From Haliclystus octoradiatus (Eukaryota; Cnidaria; Staurozoa; Stauromedusae; Haliclystidae): 64,000 nucleotides of DNA. A model generated the notes under the pieces. That model saw only the letters and a list, made by a program, of their open reading frames with translations. It had not been told where the DNA came from and ran no database searches. Shown in pieces: positions 28,901 through 41,873 of this stretch. The stretch covers positions 583,001 through 647,000 of the forward strand of contig OU744454.1 of assembly GCA_916610825.1 (NCBI GenBank), given 5' to 3'. Position 1 is the stretch's first letter. Every line of letters starts with the position of its first letter. The translations under genes and the position numbers were made by a program.

Positions 28901-31900
28901 TATACCATTCGGATTTGAAATATTTTCTAGCTTCAGTGGCGAAATTATTATAGCCGAAAGAAATGTGTTTTACAGAATTTGAAAAGTGTAAATCGCAAGC
29001 ATGCAATATAGGTTATTGTCCATGCAAATGGGGTCCAGGGGTGCACCTCCGGGAAATATTTTCAAAATGTGATGTCACAATCTGTGAAAACCCCTATGCT
29101 ATCACTCAAAAGTCCTCAAAAGCTTTTTAAATAGATTTATTTTTATATATTTAGTATAACGCAGAAACTTTCATTCACGTAATAAGGCGTATAAAAATTG
29201 CCTTTTCACGAATTCACGCTCAAAATATAGGCCAATAACGCGTCACGAATAAATATGGGGGGCTGTATAGTATTAGCGGATAAAGTACATACCACATTGC
29301 ACACGCATTTTTTATCATCATCATTTATTCTGGGCATTCTCATTGTTGAAAATTTTATACAGCAAATAAATATTTGAGAATTGATTGACAAAGTCAATTT
29401 CTTACATTAAGAATGCTTGAAGGAAAGTTAATAAATACAGCTAATATTTAATATCTCCAGTAAAATGTATAACAGTCTATTATATAATTGCAGACATCTG
29501 TTTTAGGGGTGAGACGATGATGAAATTTACCGATGTTCGATGCCGATTAGTTTGCCGCCGATCAGTCATAACAATCAGTCGATTAATCGGATTTTGCCGA
29601 TTGTTTCCCATCCAAGCAAATGAAAACAAAAGCTCAGGAGGCTACACATAGTAGTCGTAGATCATGAGTATATTATGTAGGTGTCAAGTTGCATGGCGAA
29701 TGATTCGATTCGAACGTTGGTTTTAAATAGGTTTTGAATTACAAAATGATGTAAACAAACCAGAGCGACGAACGTTCTGAATTACAAAACGATGTAGACA
29801 AAACAGAGCGGCGAACGTTCTGAATTACAAAACGAAGTAAACAAAACAGAGCGACTGCATTGGGCGATATCAACTTTGAATTAAGATATCAAAACATTGA
29901 ATTAATAAATTTTCGAATAAAAAACATCATTTTGAATTTCATTCTCTATTAGGGGAGAGCGGGGTGAATTGGAACAAATTTTCTTAAAAAAATTATTGCT
30001 CCAAAACGGCTCACGCAAAACTCACAATTTTGGTATCGATTTGTAGGAAATTGTCTGAAGTTTTTAATGCAAAATACCTGAATATTGTCAAATCAAAGTT
30101 GAAACAATGTTTAAAGGAAGAATGACATTTTTTCAAAACCGCGAAATTGCGAAAATGTGGGGTGAAACGGAATGACCACAAATTTACCATTATTTCATCG
30201 AATTTGTTCAAATAAATTGAGTATCATAGCTATTGAGCCTTTAAAAATTGATATCAACAATAATAAATTAGATAGATAAAGAAACTTACTTCCAAATATA
30301 AATTTATAAGATTATTATTTTCCATTCGAAAAAATGCGTCTCCGTAAAACACAATAACATTTTCCCGTACTAGCATAACTTTTCAAATTTCAGTTATAAT
30401 TGAGAGAATATGAGTAAGGTTAATCATTCAAATGGGTTTTAATTACATTTAACCAATATAATATGAATAAAACAACATTTAATTTCATGCAGTCCTTCGA
30501 CAAAGTCGCTTTCCTTCCGAAGGTGTCAAATTCAAAGAAACCGCTCATGCAAATGTTTTGTTTACATTATAATTCACACTGATTCACGAAGGAAATAATA
30601 AGTCAAAACAAGACAATACAAACTCATTAATTTTACGTTGAAAATGAAACAACAAAAAGATCAATGGTTCATAGAAATAATACAAGGCTATTTACTAATG
30701 AAAAGAGGCAATTGAACCAATTTAATGGATTAATTTGAATGATTTCTTCTTGGTGTGAAATCAAAGGCGGAGCAACAACAAAGCAAAGCAGTGTGAAGCC
30801 AGACTGTGATTGAAATGTTTCCCGCCGTGTTCCATTCAACCCCATCGTGAATCTTGCAACATAAACACTATTTACTAGAAAGTTTGTTGGAAAAGACAAA
30901 AATGACAACTGTCTACGTCATAACACGGAAATTCTCTACACAATGGTATGCAATAACACCTGATGCGTGAAGAAATGAAAATAAAATCAAACGCGATGTG
31001 AAAAGCGAATGACTTGCATCGCGCGTACAAATTTTCGAAGGCTTATAATATTTTATTTACTGTATGTATCGAAATGAAACTTTACACAATGTTTAGACTA
31101 TATAAGAACAATGTTCTGCTGCAATTTTGTAATTTTTGAGTCTTTAGAAGTTGTGTATTCCGATTCACCCCCGTTCCATTTCACCCCGCTCTCCCCTACA
31201 TTGTATTTAGTATAATCTACTAAAAATACGATCATAAACAAATCATTGGATTCAATCCTAAATTAATGATGAAAGATAAATGCATGAGCGGAAATAGCCC
31301 AATTGATAAATAAACAATAGAACTGAATGTCAGTCGGGTGTGAAATACGAAGCGTGACGAACATGAGAATGTACTTCATTCTTTCTGTGGAGCCGCAAGA
31401 GAAATCCTACAAAAAAAATACGCTTCGGACCGTCAATTGAAGGAATGTAAAGATACGGACACGAAACATGGCCTATGTTGTGACAAATAATTATATGATA
31501 CCCCACGAAAAGTTTGGTTTTGATACGTTTACCAGGAGAAGCGTAAATTTCGAATACTGTTAATACAGACAGACATGCATCGACGTTTATATAGTAGATA
31601 AGAGTTTTACCGCCAGCTTTACCATCATATCAGTCATTCAAAGTGTTAAAAATATATAAATGAACTTGAAACAAAGAGTTGACCCATTATTAACGAGCCT
31701 TGATGGGCAATTACATAGCTCCATTGGGTGCGCTAATCGCATTTACATGAAATCTTTTCTTATCTTTTCAACTCACTTGACTGATTTCCCACCGACCGCC
31801 AGGTGAGGTATTGGTTTAGTGAGTCAATGCACAATTCATGTAAATCAAAACTGCGGAAACAAAGGAAACCTTTTCAAATAGGGCCTCCCACTGAAGAGCG

Positions 31901-34810
31901 ATATAGCACCGCGGTGAGTTGACTCACTCCATGTAAACAACCCCTAAGTTGTTTATTTCTGTACACTTCACTGCAGCGCTATTTCCTTTCATTTATCTAA
32001 GGTGTTTACGTCTTACGTTATGATGCAAATGATTGTTTAAAGGGTCTACAGTATTGCACCACTAACCAACCCCCGCCAGGATCTCTTTTGAATTAAATTA
32101 AACCACCTCTACATAATGAATCAACACCTTTAATTACAACTTGTGACTATTCAATTATTAGTCAACCCTGTATATAAAGGCCATCTGTCTATAGTGGCCA
32201 CTTCAGTGATATACGAAATACAGTTGAACTTGTACAATCAATATCAAAGCATATAGGTTTCTTGACAACGTTTCGGGGTCATCAGACCCCATTTTTCAAG
32301 TCTGATTCTATTACGAATGAAAGTTTTATTTATAGGCCTACAGATTAAGAAATTATTCAACCATTGAATAAAATAAAGGAATCGATTTTCTATTCTATTA
32401 ATTTCTCAAATAACGTTAATCTGTATAAATTTAACTTCATTCGTAATAAAATCAGACTTGAAAATGGGGTCTGATGACCCTTGAACATTGTCAAGAAACC
32501 TATATGCTTTGATATTTATTGTACAAACTATCAGACTGAAGGCTCTGACTACAGTCGAACTTACTAGCTCAATATCCCCCCTCTGGTACAGATGAAAAGT
32601 TTTGTTAAATAAGTAATAACTTGATTATCGTGTTCATTTTTCAGATGGCTCTTTATACATATTGACAAAAATTGATCCTTTATTTTTGTTTCTTAATATT
32701 TTGGAATGTAAATCTGTGAAGGTGAGTCGTTTGTGTATCCAAGGCAACATCAATTTATTGATTAATTCAAATCATTATATTTAGAAGAACAAAAATGTCT
32801 GCCTCTGATACATTTGAAGTGATGCTAATTCTTCAATCCAAAATACTAGTAGAGGGAGTTCATTGACTAGCTTTACTCCCCTATTATGCAATCCATGCCT
32901 TGTGCTGTTGAGGTGTCATTTGTAGGCCTAAGTATTGCCTCAAGGACTAGAAGCTGTAAGCATTTGGATACAAACTTAACAATTCAATCATGCATGCTCA
33001 CACATTCCTTTTGTGCACATATTAATGCTCTTATTGTCTGGTATATCATATAACCAAGATATTATAATAGAATCAAGATTAGATAGTCTAACTCAGATTT
33101 GTGTTTTAAACAGTTTTCAACAGGCCATAATATTACCTTACCTTTATAAAAATCAACCAACTAAATTTTTTTAGCATCCTCAAGTATTGAATAATTCAAA
33201 TCTAAAAACAGCATCTTTGTCCAACATCAATAACATCCTCAAAAGTCTAACATTTTGATCACCTCTGCCACGGCAGAATCACTGAGAATTTGCCTCAAAA
33301 GCTATTTTAAGATCATCTCGTTTTGATGCAAAAAATTTTCTGGGGGTCAGATTATCAATCAAACAGAACCGGGGTTTCATGATCTCATCTGAACCGCGCG
33401 AATAAATACTTTCCACAAGAAACTAAATTTATCTTAATTATGTCTGTTTTCTCATCAGGATAAATTTGTACCCCTCAGTCAAATTCTTGTTGATGAACGC
33501 TTCCATGATTTACCAAATTTAGAACACTGTGTTAGCGACAAGCAATTAAATAATATTTGTGAAACACGGAATGTCGATGGTGAAAGTTACTACAAAGTCG
33601 ACAGAAGTAAAGTCATTGAATGGCTTAAAAAGAAGGTAAATAGCAGAATGATGTTAGCTTATTTAACTTTAAAGGGACTATGCAGACCGGCAGCCCTTAT
33701 GGATTTTTTTTGGGGTGCAAATTTTATTGTACGTCATTACATCGCCTTCGCAATTTGACACACGCATACTGTCGTTGCCTTTGCACGAACAGATTTCTGT
33801 AGATTTGATCTGAGGTCCTGTTTCCGTTTCACATATGCGATCTTTACTTTCTATCGCTTTTCGCTTATGTTAATTCAAGAAAACTAGTCGGCGCCGTGGA
33901 AAAATGCACGAGGCAAGATGGCGTCATGCAGCTTTTCATAAACATTGAACACCAGACAGAAGAAGACAGCTAACATGAAAACGAGTATTGAAAAGTGAGC
34001 GCACTTTTCAATAAAGAATACTGCAGGTCTGCATAGTCCCTTTAAGACAATAACTTCTATCTTGGCATGATCAATGCCTACAGTCAACAATGAACAATTA
34101 TCAAACGAGTTTAAGCGCGACATTGAGAATTATCAGACCAAGGGCTCTATTATCTACCAAATCCGTATGCGTATAATTCTCAATGTCACATGAAATTTTG
34201 TATTCCTTTCTATCCTACAAATTATCTATGTCTACTTCAAATAAAGTAACAAATCTTTCCTGTATCAGATTCTGCTCTTTTCATATGATATTAGTAAGCA
34301 AACCCAAAAATATTCTAAACAAATGTCCAATGTCAGGACACCAATGTGATGATTGACGTTAAAAGTAATGTAGACGGTGTCGCCCTACGGAAGGCACCCG
34401 TACCACTCCTCTATTTCTAGATGAGTGGCTTTTTTCGCTGAGAGCAATGATTTTAAACGCTCTTTGTTGATCTTAGCCGCGACACTGCAGATCAATTTAA
34501 AGTCAAGATAAAGTCAAGGCTGAGTTGACCTTAGAGAGATTTGAACCACAGTCGATCAGATATGATCCGATCTGAAGTTCGGTTGCTCTGCCATCTGACC
34601 TAATCCTCCCATTGACGTTGATGTGACGTAATAGGTGATGTGATGATGATGACATACAAATTATTTATTAATTTAAATTTGAAGATTCATCGATTGGCAT
34701 CTCATTTAATAGTAAAAGGATTCAATTTAGCAGATGGTTGCCATTCCGCATCATTCAAGAGGAATTCAATTGCATCAAGCGCTAATAAAGGTAAGACCTT
34801 TAATGAGACC

Positions 34811-34852
<42 letters not shown>

Positions 34853-36052
34853 AATAATATATGGCGAAAGAGTCAAAGAATACACATTCTTTACTGTTAC
34901 TCAAGTTTCACGCTTTTCACAGCGATCTTCAGATAGATTTTTTACTCAATGAAAAATATACATGATATCTACGTTCTATGATAAACTATGTTCTATGGTT
35001 TCCTTTATTCTCAGTAAATGATTATTTGTTATGTTTTTGATTTATTAAAATTGGACAAGTAATATTTATTTTCGTGACGCCATTTAGATATTAATTCAGA
35101 TTTTTTGTTTATTATTGGTTCTTTTGCGCATATAAACTCATAAATGGCATTTTTTCGAGATGTTGTTGTATGCTTTTGCATTAGCGATGGCTGACCATTC
35201 GATTTTGTATGTGATGTTTTTGTCTTTTAAATCCAAAAACGTGTTTGGATAGTTGCGTGCAGCGTTGTTTGAACGTGCCTTCCATCAACCCAATGTAGCT
35301 CTGTCCTTCTTGGTCAAATGGAGTAGTGACGTTTGCTTTATAGATAATACTTTACGAAAGTGTCACTGTTTACTCTTAATATAATTCTAGATTAATGCAT
35401 GGTGTGTTTGTTTTAGATGATGCACTTCGATATGCGTTCGGCATGGTCACAGATTATGTCACCGATGAAATCACAAAAGAACTACAACTATCTCTGGGGT
35501 AAGCTAGATCAATAAATTTTGTTAGTCTTTTAATTATTTGGAAATAGAATGACAAATCTTTCTGTCTGATGTTCCTTTCCCGGCCGTGCAAGCTGTCCGT
35601 CCCTGTCAAATTGTGTTGACAGCTGTCTGTCTATTTTGTTCTAGGATTGAAGAAAAGAAGAGAGCATCCAGCACGATTGCTGAACCTCCTCAAAAGGTGA
35701 GCAATGAAGTAATATAAAACACTAACTGTATCAAAAGGTTTATTTTAAACATATCAATTATGTGTTTCCATAGAAACAAAAGATGACACAAGAAGATCTT
35801 CCTTGTCTGGAAGATTACAGAGAATCATCCAAAACAGTAAAAACAAAGGTTAGCATTATTAGAAACCAATACCGGTACCACTAATTGTTTTCTAGCCAAA
35901 TCTGAGAACAATTTCTATAATTTCTTTAGCTTTACTTTTTACACTTTCAGAAAGAGGTGAAACTCACATCCACTCAAAAGTCATTAGCAAAGGAAGGAAA
36001 ACGCGGTATGAAAACTATGAACAGTTTCTTTACTAAAAAATCAACCAAATGA
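25925..36052 (+). CDS. RNASEH2B: Ribonuclease H2 subunit B
   Basis: Non-catalytic subunit of nuclear RNase H2, which removes ribonucleotides from DNA and degrades RNA:DNA hybrids. Ten exons: 25925-26036, 27329-27391, 27490-27591, 32645-32721, 33459-33635, 34685-34790, 35417-35498, 35645-35696, 35774-35848 and 35951-36052 (948 nt, 315 residues; human about 312). Recognisable blocks are SWFISDVI, LYILTKIDPLFL, YYKVDRSKVIEWLKKK and LRYAFGMVTDY. The C-terminus (KGMKT-type, here RGMKTMNSFF) is the PIP-box that binds PCNA. The ATG is the first in this frame after a TAG at 25892. Two out-of-frame ATGs (25886, 25903) precede it. Intron 3 (5 kb) carries nested transposons. Exon 6 is the least conserved call, but its phases fit. 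Confidence 0.94.
26990..27119 (+). repeat. Dispersed repeat, copy 1
   Basis: Shares 'ttcttctgaatttgc', a '(t)ccggaatc(t/c)aagattcc' segment and 'acttttgt...accctg' with copies at 48781-48903 and 59870-59999. Same orientation in all three; no coding content; origin unknown. Confidence 0.7.
29736..29853. repeat. 43-base tandem repeat, nearly three copies
   Basis: Units begin gaattacaaaa(t/c)ga and contain cagagcg(a/g)cgaacgttct; the last copy is partial. Located inside the Harbinger-like element. Confidence 0.8.
29952..31196. mobile_element. Nested 1.2-kb inverted-repeat element with TA duplication
   Basis: Ends are GGGGAGAGCGGGGTGAATTG and its near-perfect inverse at the right, with TA on each side (29950-29951 and 31197-31198). 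The interior has no credible ORF, so it is a non-autonomous element. It is younger than the Harbinger-like host it interrupts. Confidence 0.82.
32230..32526. mobile_element. Near-palindromic 297-base element
   Basis: Two arms of roughly 100 bases are inverted copies. Both start TTGTACAATCAATATC or its close variant and both include GGGTCATCAGACCCCATTTT. The sequence could fold into one long hairpin. It looks like a foldback-type MITE in intron 3 of RNASEH2B; the target duplication is unclear. Confidence 0.75.
33673..34041. mobile_element. 369-base MITE with TTAA duplication
   Basis: Ends AGGGACTATGCAGACC and its inverse are flanked by TTAA (33669-33672 and 34042-34045). TTAA duplications are made by piggyBac and Kolobok elements. 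It lies in intron 5 of RNASEH2B and has no ORF of its own. Confidence 0.85.
34361..34610 (-). mobile_element. tRNA-derived SINE family A, copy 1
   Basis: Minus-strand head with box A (TAGGTCAGATGGCAGAGC) and box B-like GGTTCAAATC, and the same tail as the copy at 38741-39105. The duplication ATTGACGTT flanks it at 34352-34360 and 34611-34619. It lacks about 100 internal bases present in copy 2. Confidence 0.88.
34811..34850. repeat. (ATT)n microsatellite
   Basis: Pure att repeat shortly after RNASEH2B exon 6. ORFs through it (poly-Ile, poly-Leu) are not real. Confidence 0.9.
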
Positions 36053-36344
36053 AGATCATTTATAAATACATATAATTGTGTGTTGTAAAGATGAACAGTT
36101 TTTTACAGTATTATATAGGTATACGTTCTATATGCTTAGGCTACTATGCTACTAATAATAATAAATAATATAATCAATCTTGAGAATTATTGTGCAAACG
36201 GTTGTAAATATGTGTGTCATGATTAATTAATAGTAGCATGATAGTAGTAGCTAGTAGCATGGTCAATCTAGAGATTTCTTGTGTTGTATTGTGTATATAT
36301 GCTTCTAACTACTACAGTAGACAGTATCCTTCTAACCTAACTAC

Positions 36345-36955
36345 TAAATGCTTCTAACGTAACTACAGTAGACATTCTCAGTGAATCTAACCTCACTACA
36401 GTAGACATTCTCAATGAATCTAACCTCACTATAGTAGACATTCTCAATGAATCTAACCTCACTACAGTAGACATTCTCAATGAATCTAACCTCACTACAG
36501 TAGACATTCTCAATGAATCTAACCTCACTACAGTAGACATTCTCAATGAATCTAGCCTAACTACAGTAGACATTCTCAATGAATCTAATCTAACCTAACT
36601 ACAGTAGACATTCTCAATGAATCTAATCTAACCTAACTACAGTAGACATTCTCAATGAATCTAACCTAACTACAGTAGACATTCTCAATGAATCTAACCT
36701 AACTACAGTAGACATTCTCAATGAATCTAACCTCACTACAGTAGACATTCTCAATGAATCTAACCTCACTACAGTAGACATTCTCAATGAATCTAACCTC
36801 ACTACAGTAGACATTCTCAATGAATCCAGCCTAACTACAGTAGACATTCTCAATGAATCTAACCTCACTACAGTAGACATTCTCAATGAATCTAACCTCA
36901 CTACAGTAGACATTCTCAATGAATCCAGCCTAACTACAGTAGACATTCTCAATGC
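36345..36955. repeat. 33-base minisatellite, about 18 copies
   Basis: Unit 'aatctaacctcactacagta' plus 'gacattctcaatg'. Two copies carry a 5-base insertion (aatct). Because 33 is a multiple of three, it produces an artificial repetitive minus-strand ORF (RMSTVVRLDSL repeated). It begins about 290 bases after the RNASEH2B stop. Confidence 0.95.
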
Positions 36956-37021
36956 TTACAATAATAGAATATAAATAAATAAGAGAATATATATGTAGAC
37001 CTAAATTAATAAATATTACTG

Positions 37022-40019
37022 CTAAGCATATTTATCTGTTTGAACATTTAAGTATTTGCTCCTAAATTTACTTGAATCAGTTTCTTTAGCTAACAACATT
37101 TCTATTAATGCCTTTCCTTCGACATCGCCTTCATCGTAATTAGTAAAGATTGGTTTAGCGTCAGATAAAGATTGTTTTGGTTTTGGACATCCAAGGTGGT
37201 TTCGATTTGCTATTGATGGTTCTGGCATCTCAAATAATGATGGCTCTTTCAGGTGTTTCTTCGTCTGCATACTGCGTTCATAGATTTTATCACAAAGGAA
37301 ACATTCATAATTTGCAAACATCAAATGGCCTGCGTTAACTTCCTCGTATTGATGTTCAATATGCCAATATCTTTTTGACATATGCTCTTTCAATTTATCA
37401 TTTGTCAATCCTTCATTTACATGTTTCAAATATTTGTTATATTCATCGTCATTCGTATCCAGAAAATTAATAAAGTCAGCCAGTTCTTTTGGACTATTAA
37501 AATCATCTACAAGTACCATAGCGGTATCGCTAGGCATGAACTCTTTTGCTAATGGTGAACCCCGATATATTGGTACTGAACCGATGCTAAGTGGACGAAA
37601 TAGCTTCTCTGTCATATAATCTTGGCAAATAGAATTTTCAAAAGCCAAATTAAATTTATACTGTGCTAAGAATTGGTAGAACCCATCGTTATGTAATTTA
37701 ATAAATCCATCATATTCCTCTGGCATTTTCTTATTGTTAAGGCTTGGTCCATATGAGTCAATTTTTAAATGTTTCATCAATTCTTTTATGTACGTATCTC
37801 GGTCAGATGGTGATCTGGCACGCTGCACATAGACAGCAGGAGCAAAGCCTTTTTCTTTTTGTAATCTGAAAGGCAAACACATCAATGGATCAGTCAGTGG
37901 GATATATAACCTCTGTTTTAAGACCACTCGACTAATGTGTAGCCGGGACCCAACAAACCTGTTTTGCTGACACTTTCCTAGACAAGACTTCCTAAATTAC
38001 AGCAGATTTATAAATGTTGCAATAACATTTAAAATCCTATATTGTGGTTAGATGAGATGAAATACATTCCTGGTGCTAATCCTGAACTTGTTATTGTTGA
38101 CGATAATGATGAAGAAGCACACAGATTCAATTTGAGTGAAATGAATCGTACTGAAATCAACGAGTGAGTTGTTGTGATGTGATCGTCATCCCTCCACCTC
38201 CAAATTATGAACTTTAAATTCACCATGATTTATTATTAATATTACTTCACCTACATAGATGCACGTAATAAAATACGTTTTTAGGCAATGGAAACTATTC
38301 AAAACGTCATTAACGTAACTGAGACCAGATACCGGAAATTCAGGTTTTCATAATGTCAGCATACTTTGTTTATTTGCCTTACCGGTTTTTCTCTGCAGTC
38401 GTAACAAAATGTTTTGGTTTCAAGAATTTTTCAACTTTTACAATATTTTGTGTTGCTAGAGGGTAGTCAGATTCACGACGGAATGTAGCTGTATAATTGA
38501 ATACTCTAAAATAAAGATAGAATGAAATATTGCAGTTTAAAATTAACTTGGGTCTCTGTTAGTCTGTGTCCATTAGTTGCAGGACCAGACCTGCTTATTC
38601 CAGCCTGCTGCTTATGCCTGGTCTACAATATTTCCATAGCAACACAATACCAGTTCTTTGACAAAATACATCATGTTTGTTAGTGTAATGTAGGCCTATG
38701 CAATGCATGTTGGATATTGAGTGCTTCTTTAGATAGAATTAGGATTAGCTCAGATGGCAGAGCAACCGAACTTCAGATCGGATCATATCTGATCGACTGT
38801 GGTTCAAATCCCCCTAAGGTCAACTTAGCCTTGACTTTATTTAAAACATCAAACGAGTACCATCTGAGGATGGCGGATGGAATGAATTGAATTGCATTGT
38901 GAGTAGCTGCGGCGCATCGTTGCGCATTGACAATCAAGACTTATCTGCCATGAAATCTGTTGAAATTGATCTGCAGTGTCGCGGCTGAGATCAACAAAGA
39001 GCGTTTAAAATCATTGCTCTCAGCGAAAACAGCCACTCATCTAGAAATAGAGGAGTGGTACGGGTGCCTTCCGTAGGGCGACACCGTCTACATTACTTTT
39101 ACACATTTAGATAGAAATTCATTTTAGATTCGTACATGTTACATGCTGGATTACCTGAATTGTTGGAATAACGATGTTTTGATCCAGAATAAACCCCTCA
39201 ATATCATCTGTGAATGTTACCCGCTTGTTCAAGGACTCCATACAACTAAGTTCATAAACCTTTTGCAGATCAGCTTTTGGTGTTTGGTCAATCTGGATGT
39301 GAATCTCAAGTTGTTTGATCGACTTAATTCAGAATTATTAATTCTTCAACTGCAGTAAACTTTGACATAGCTTACTTACCTCATTCCATCCTCGTGGGAA
39401 AACAGCCAATTGTTCTTAGGTGATTCCTCGTGAAACAAAGCCCATAGATGTGTCTTCTTTCTTGGCAGAGGCAAATCGTTAGCCATGAATGATGAGCCGT
39501 AGAACAGTATCATACGTGTGTCATGATCTTCTATCATTGCTCTGTTTTTAGACACTTTACATTTTCCATATTTGCATTGTTTTGTTACAGTATCTCTGTG
39601 AGGATAGACAGTATCATACCAATAGAGGATAATAGGAACAGAATCATTAGCTACGACATGATCTTCCTCGTCGATAGAAAAGCGCATTGTCAACGGTCGT
39701 GTTCCATCTGAAATTTAAAACAAGATAACATTTCTGATTCAAATCATTGCAGGCTGAGATAAATAGTTGAATTTGTTGATCCATTTGAAATCTACTTTTA
39801 GAGTGAGACAAAGCGTTGACGAAACTGAAAGCTGATACTGTATCAACACACGGTTCAAATAAGCAGATGATACTTGATACAGTATCATGTAAGGCAGTTG
39901 CATGTCAGGTTCATAAAGATACATTCCTCACCGTTTTCATCATTACTGAGCTTGTCATGAGCAAAACAGCACCAAATCAAAATGATCACAACACCTGCGA
40001 AAACTAAACACAATAACAT
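37022..40019 (-). CDS. FUT10/FUT11-type fucosyltransferase
   Basis: Type II membrane glycosyltransferase of GT10, GDP-fucose dependent. FUT10 and FUT11 have been reported to act as protein O-fucosyltransferases on EMI domains in the ER. Exons (minus): 39932-40019, 39380-39707, 38383-38505 and 37022-37865, total 1,383 nt (460 residues). Exon 1 encodes a signal-anchor (LVFAGVVIILIWCCF). Motifs in order: LPLPRKKTHLWALFHEESPK, VFNYTATFRRESDYP, DRDTYIKELMKHLKIDSYG, and FNLAFENSICQDYMTEKLFRP with YRGSP, the donor-binding core of the family. The last exon starts at 37865; an ATG further upstream is intronic. The sequence looks nearer FUT10 (FNYTATF, HEESPKNN) than FUT11, but a common ancestor of both is possible. 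Intron 2 carries a SINE. Confidence 0.92.
38741..39105 (+). mobile_element. tRNA-derived SINE family A, copy 2 (full)
   Basis: Head with box A (TTAGCTCAGATGGCAGAGC) and box B (GGTTCAAATCC). The tail contains GTGGTACGGGTGCCTTCCGT. A duplication of 13-14 bases (TTTAGATAGAATT and a one-base variant) flanks it at 38728-38740 and 39106-39119. The best preserved copy in the window, in intron 2 of the fucosyltransferase gene. Confidence 0.92.
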
Positions 40020-41873
40020 TTATAAAATAGAAAAAGTTAAACTTAATATCAAATAATAAAAGTTACACAATTTAATTTGTGATTTCAAACTAATACAAAG
40101 TCATGGTTGGGCTGACGAGTGGTAATCTGGGTAAACAATGATCTGAGCCTTTCTCGTATTCGTCAACACAATATTTGTGATAATTTACAACCATAATTGT
40201 CATCATAAATGCACAGGGAAAGATTTGTGGAAAACGTATAAAAGATATTTCTATTTCGAAAATCAAGAATTACACACTTTTTTGCAATATGGGTTATAAA
40301 AACACTCAAAAGGCTTCAGAAAATCACTCATCCTAACCACTTATCAAATCATTCATGTTTAAAGATAACCCATACTGTATTGCACAGAAAGTGTGTGATA
40401 TTTGCTCGCTTATGAATACATGTAACAAGTTATAATTCGGTTCCAGGTTACTTCTGCATGTTCAGTTTGGTTTCATATTAGAGCTTAAGCTTCGCTTGTA
40501 AAGAATGTCAAAATACATATATTTGATAACCGTGCTTCTGTTAGGTTAGGACCAATTCTAAACACAAGAGTATTATGATTTTAAACCAAGGGATCCATTT
40601 GCATGACATACTTGGACATTAGGCAAAATTTGACAGGCTTTGAAGGCATTCTAATATTATTCATGCCTGGTTAGTGGCTACGTCGACGTGATTACGTCTT
40701 GAATTTGATCCTGTGTAAGTAGGTAAGGACCGTAAGGATGAGCTATAAATCTACACAATGTAAACATACCGGTCCTTCTAGACAACATTCTTTTTGAACT
40801 TCAACGGTATTTCATTCAACTATTCTCCATAATATGAGGAAATATAACTCGCTCAAATGGAACCACGAATCGAACGTGGCGCTCATTAGAAGAAAGCTGT
40901 TGCTGTTGTTGTTGTTTGCATCAGAGCGAGGTACGGTGTTGAAGGTGGTCGTTGTCATGGTGATTTTTAATAGTTAAGGCACCAATAACGTTTATATATA
41001 CTTGAATTGTAATCAATTTTATTGCATTTATTGTCTTTCAAACAGTCAGAAAATCAAGACTTGCCAGAAATTATTCAAGATTATTTCTGGAACCTTTTCC
41101 AAGTAGATTTCAGAAATTTCTTATTTAATTTCAATCCAAATTAGATCATATCTGATTATCTGTCGACTGCACGAAAATGCTCTCTAACAAGACAATCTCT
41201 AACAGAAGCCCTTCGCCCTGACAAGAAAAAAAAATGGTAGACCAAAGCAATCATGGCTAAACTTAATAATAAAAGATTTGAAACAACATAACATAGCAGC
41301 CGACATCAATTTTCATAATATTATTGAGCTGGCTCAAGATAGGAATTTGAAATGGAGGGAAATTACAAATTAACACGATGGCGGAAAACCGTCCGTTTAC
41401 TTTATAACACGTGATCAAATTAATGGAGGATGGCGAGCATTGATATTCATTTGTTGGAGTTATATATTAAATTTTGTAATATTGATGATTCAAACTGTCG
41501 TTTAGACTCTCTCTCTCTCCTCATTTCTGTCAGAGATTGAATGATGATTGGAAAACCACCAAAGCAATAAACATTTCCAGACGATTTCCAATTATATGCG
41601 ATATGATACCTAACCAAACCATTGTTCAAGTGTTTATTAAAATCGTGAGCTTTATGACGTAACCTGCACTTGAAACAAATCTTCAAAGTGGAGTCTGTTT
41701 CATCAATATGCTGCGATTTCCGTTTAAAGTTGCCAAACCAGTCCTTTCACTTCCGATTCTACTTCATAATTAAAGTGATAAATACTGAAAATTTAGAACG
41801 AGACAGTCAGAAACTTTCATCTGCGAAGGAGATAAGAAGTTAACAAAATCGTCCTTCCAAATATACCTCAATC
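40020..41873. other. Intergenic, divergent
   Basis: Separates the start codons of the fucosyltransferase (-) and the secreted-protein gene (+). It is AT-rich, and no gene, RNA or clear element is seen. Small ORFs here (for example 41447-41686) have no coding signature. Confidence 0.5.

Larger units (their letters stand above)
27927..31944. mobile_element. 4-kb Harbinger-like inverted-repeat element
   Basis: Inverted ends of 44 bases (27927-27970 and 31901-31944; one mismatch) beginning GGGG(C/T)TGTTTACATGGAG. They are flanked by TAA on both sides (27924-27926 and 31945-31947). A 3-base TAA/TTA duplication is typical of PIF/Harbinger elements; that assignment is an inference. No transposase is seen. 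A second element (29952-31196) sits inside, and a 43-base tandem repeat lies at 29736-29853. It is in intron 3 of RNASEH2B. Confidence 0.82.

Noticed and set aside
36337-36952. Repetitive minus-strand ORFs (RMSTVVRLDSL units)
   Set aside because: Produced by the 33-base minisatellite; no flanking gene structure.
37866-37927. ATG-initiated extension of the last fucosyltransferase exon
   Set aside because: It lies upstream of a good acceptor (AG at 37866-37867). The phase-2 join from exon 3 restores the family sequence.
38741-38830. tRNA gene
   Set aside because: Box A and box B are present, but the sequence is the head of a SINE with target duplications and a long non-tRNA tail.
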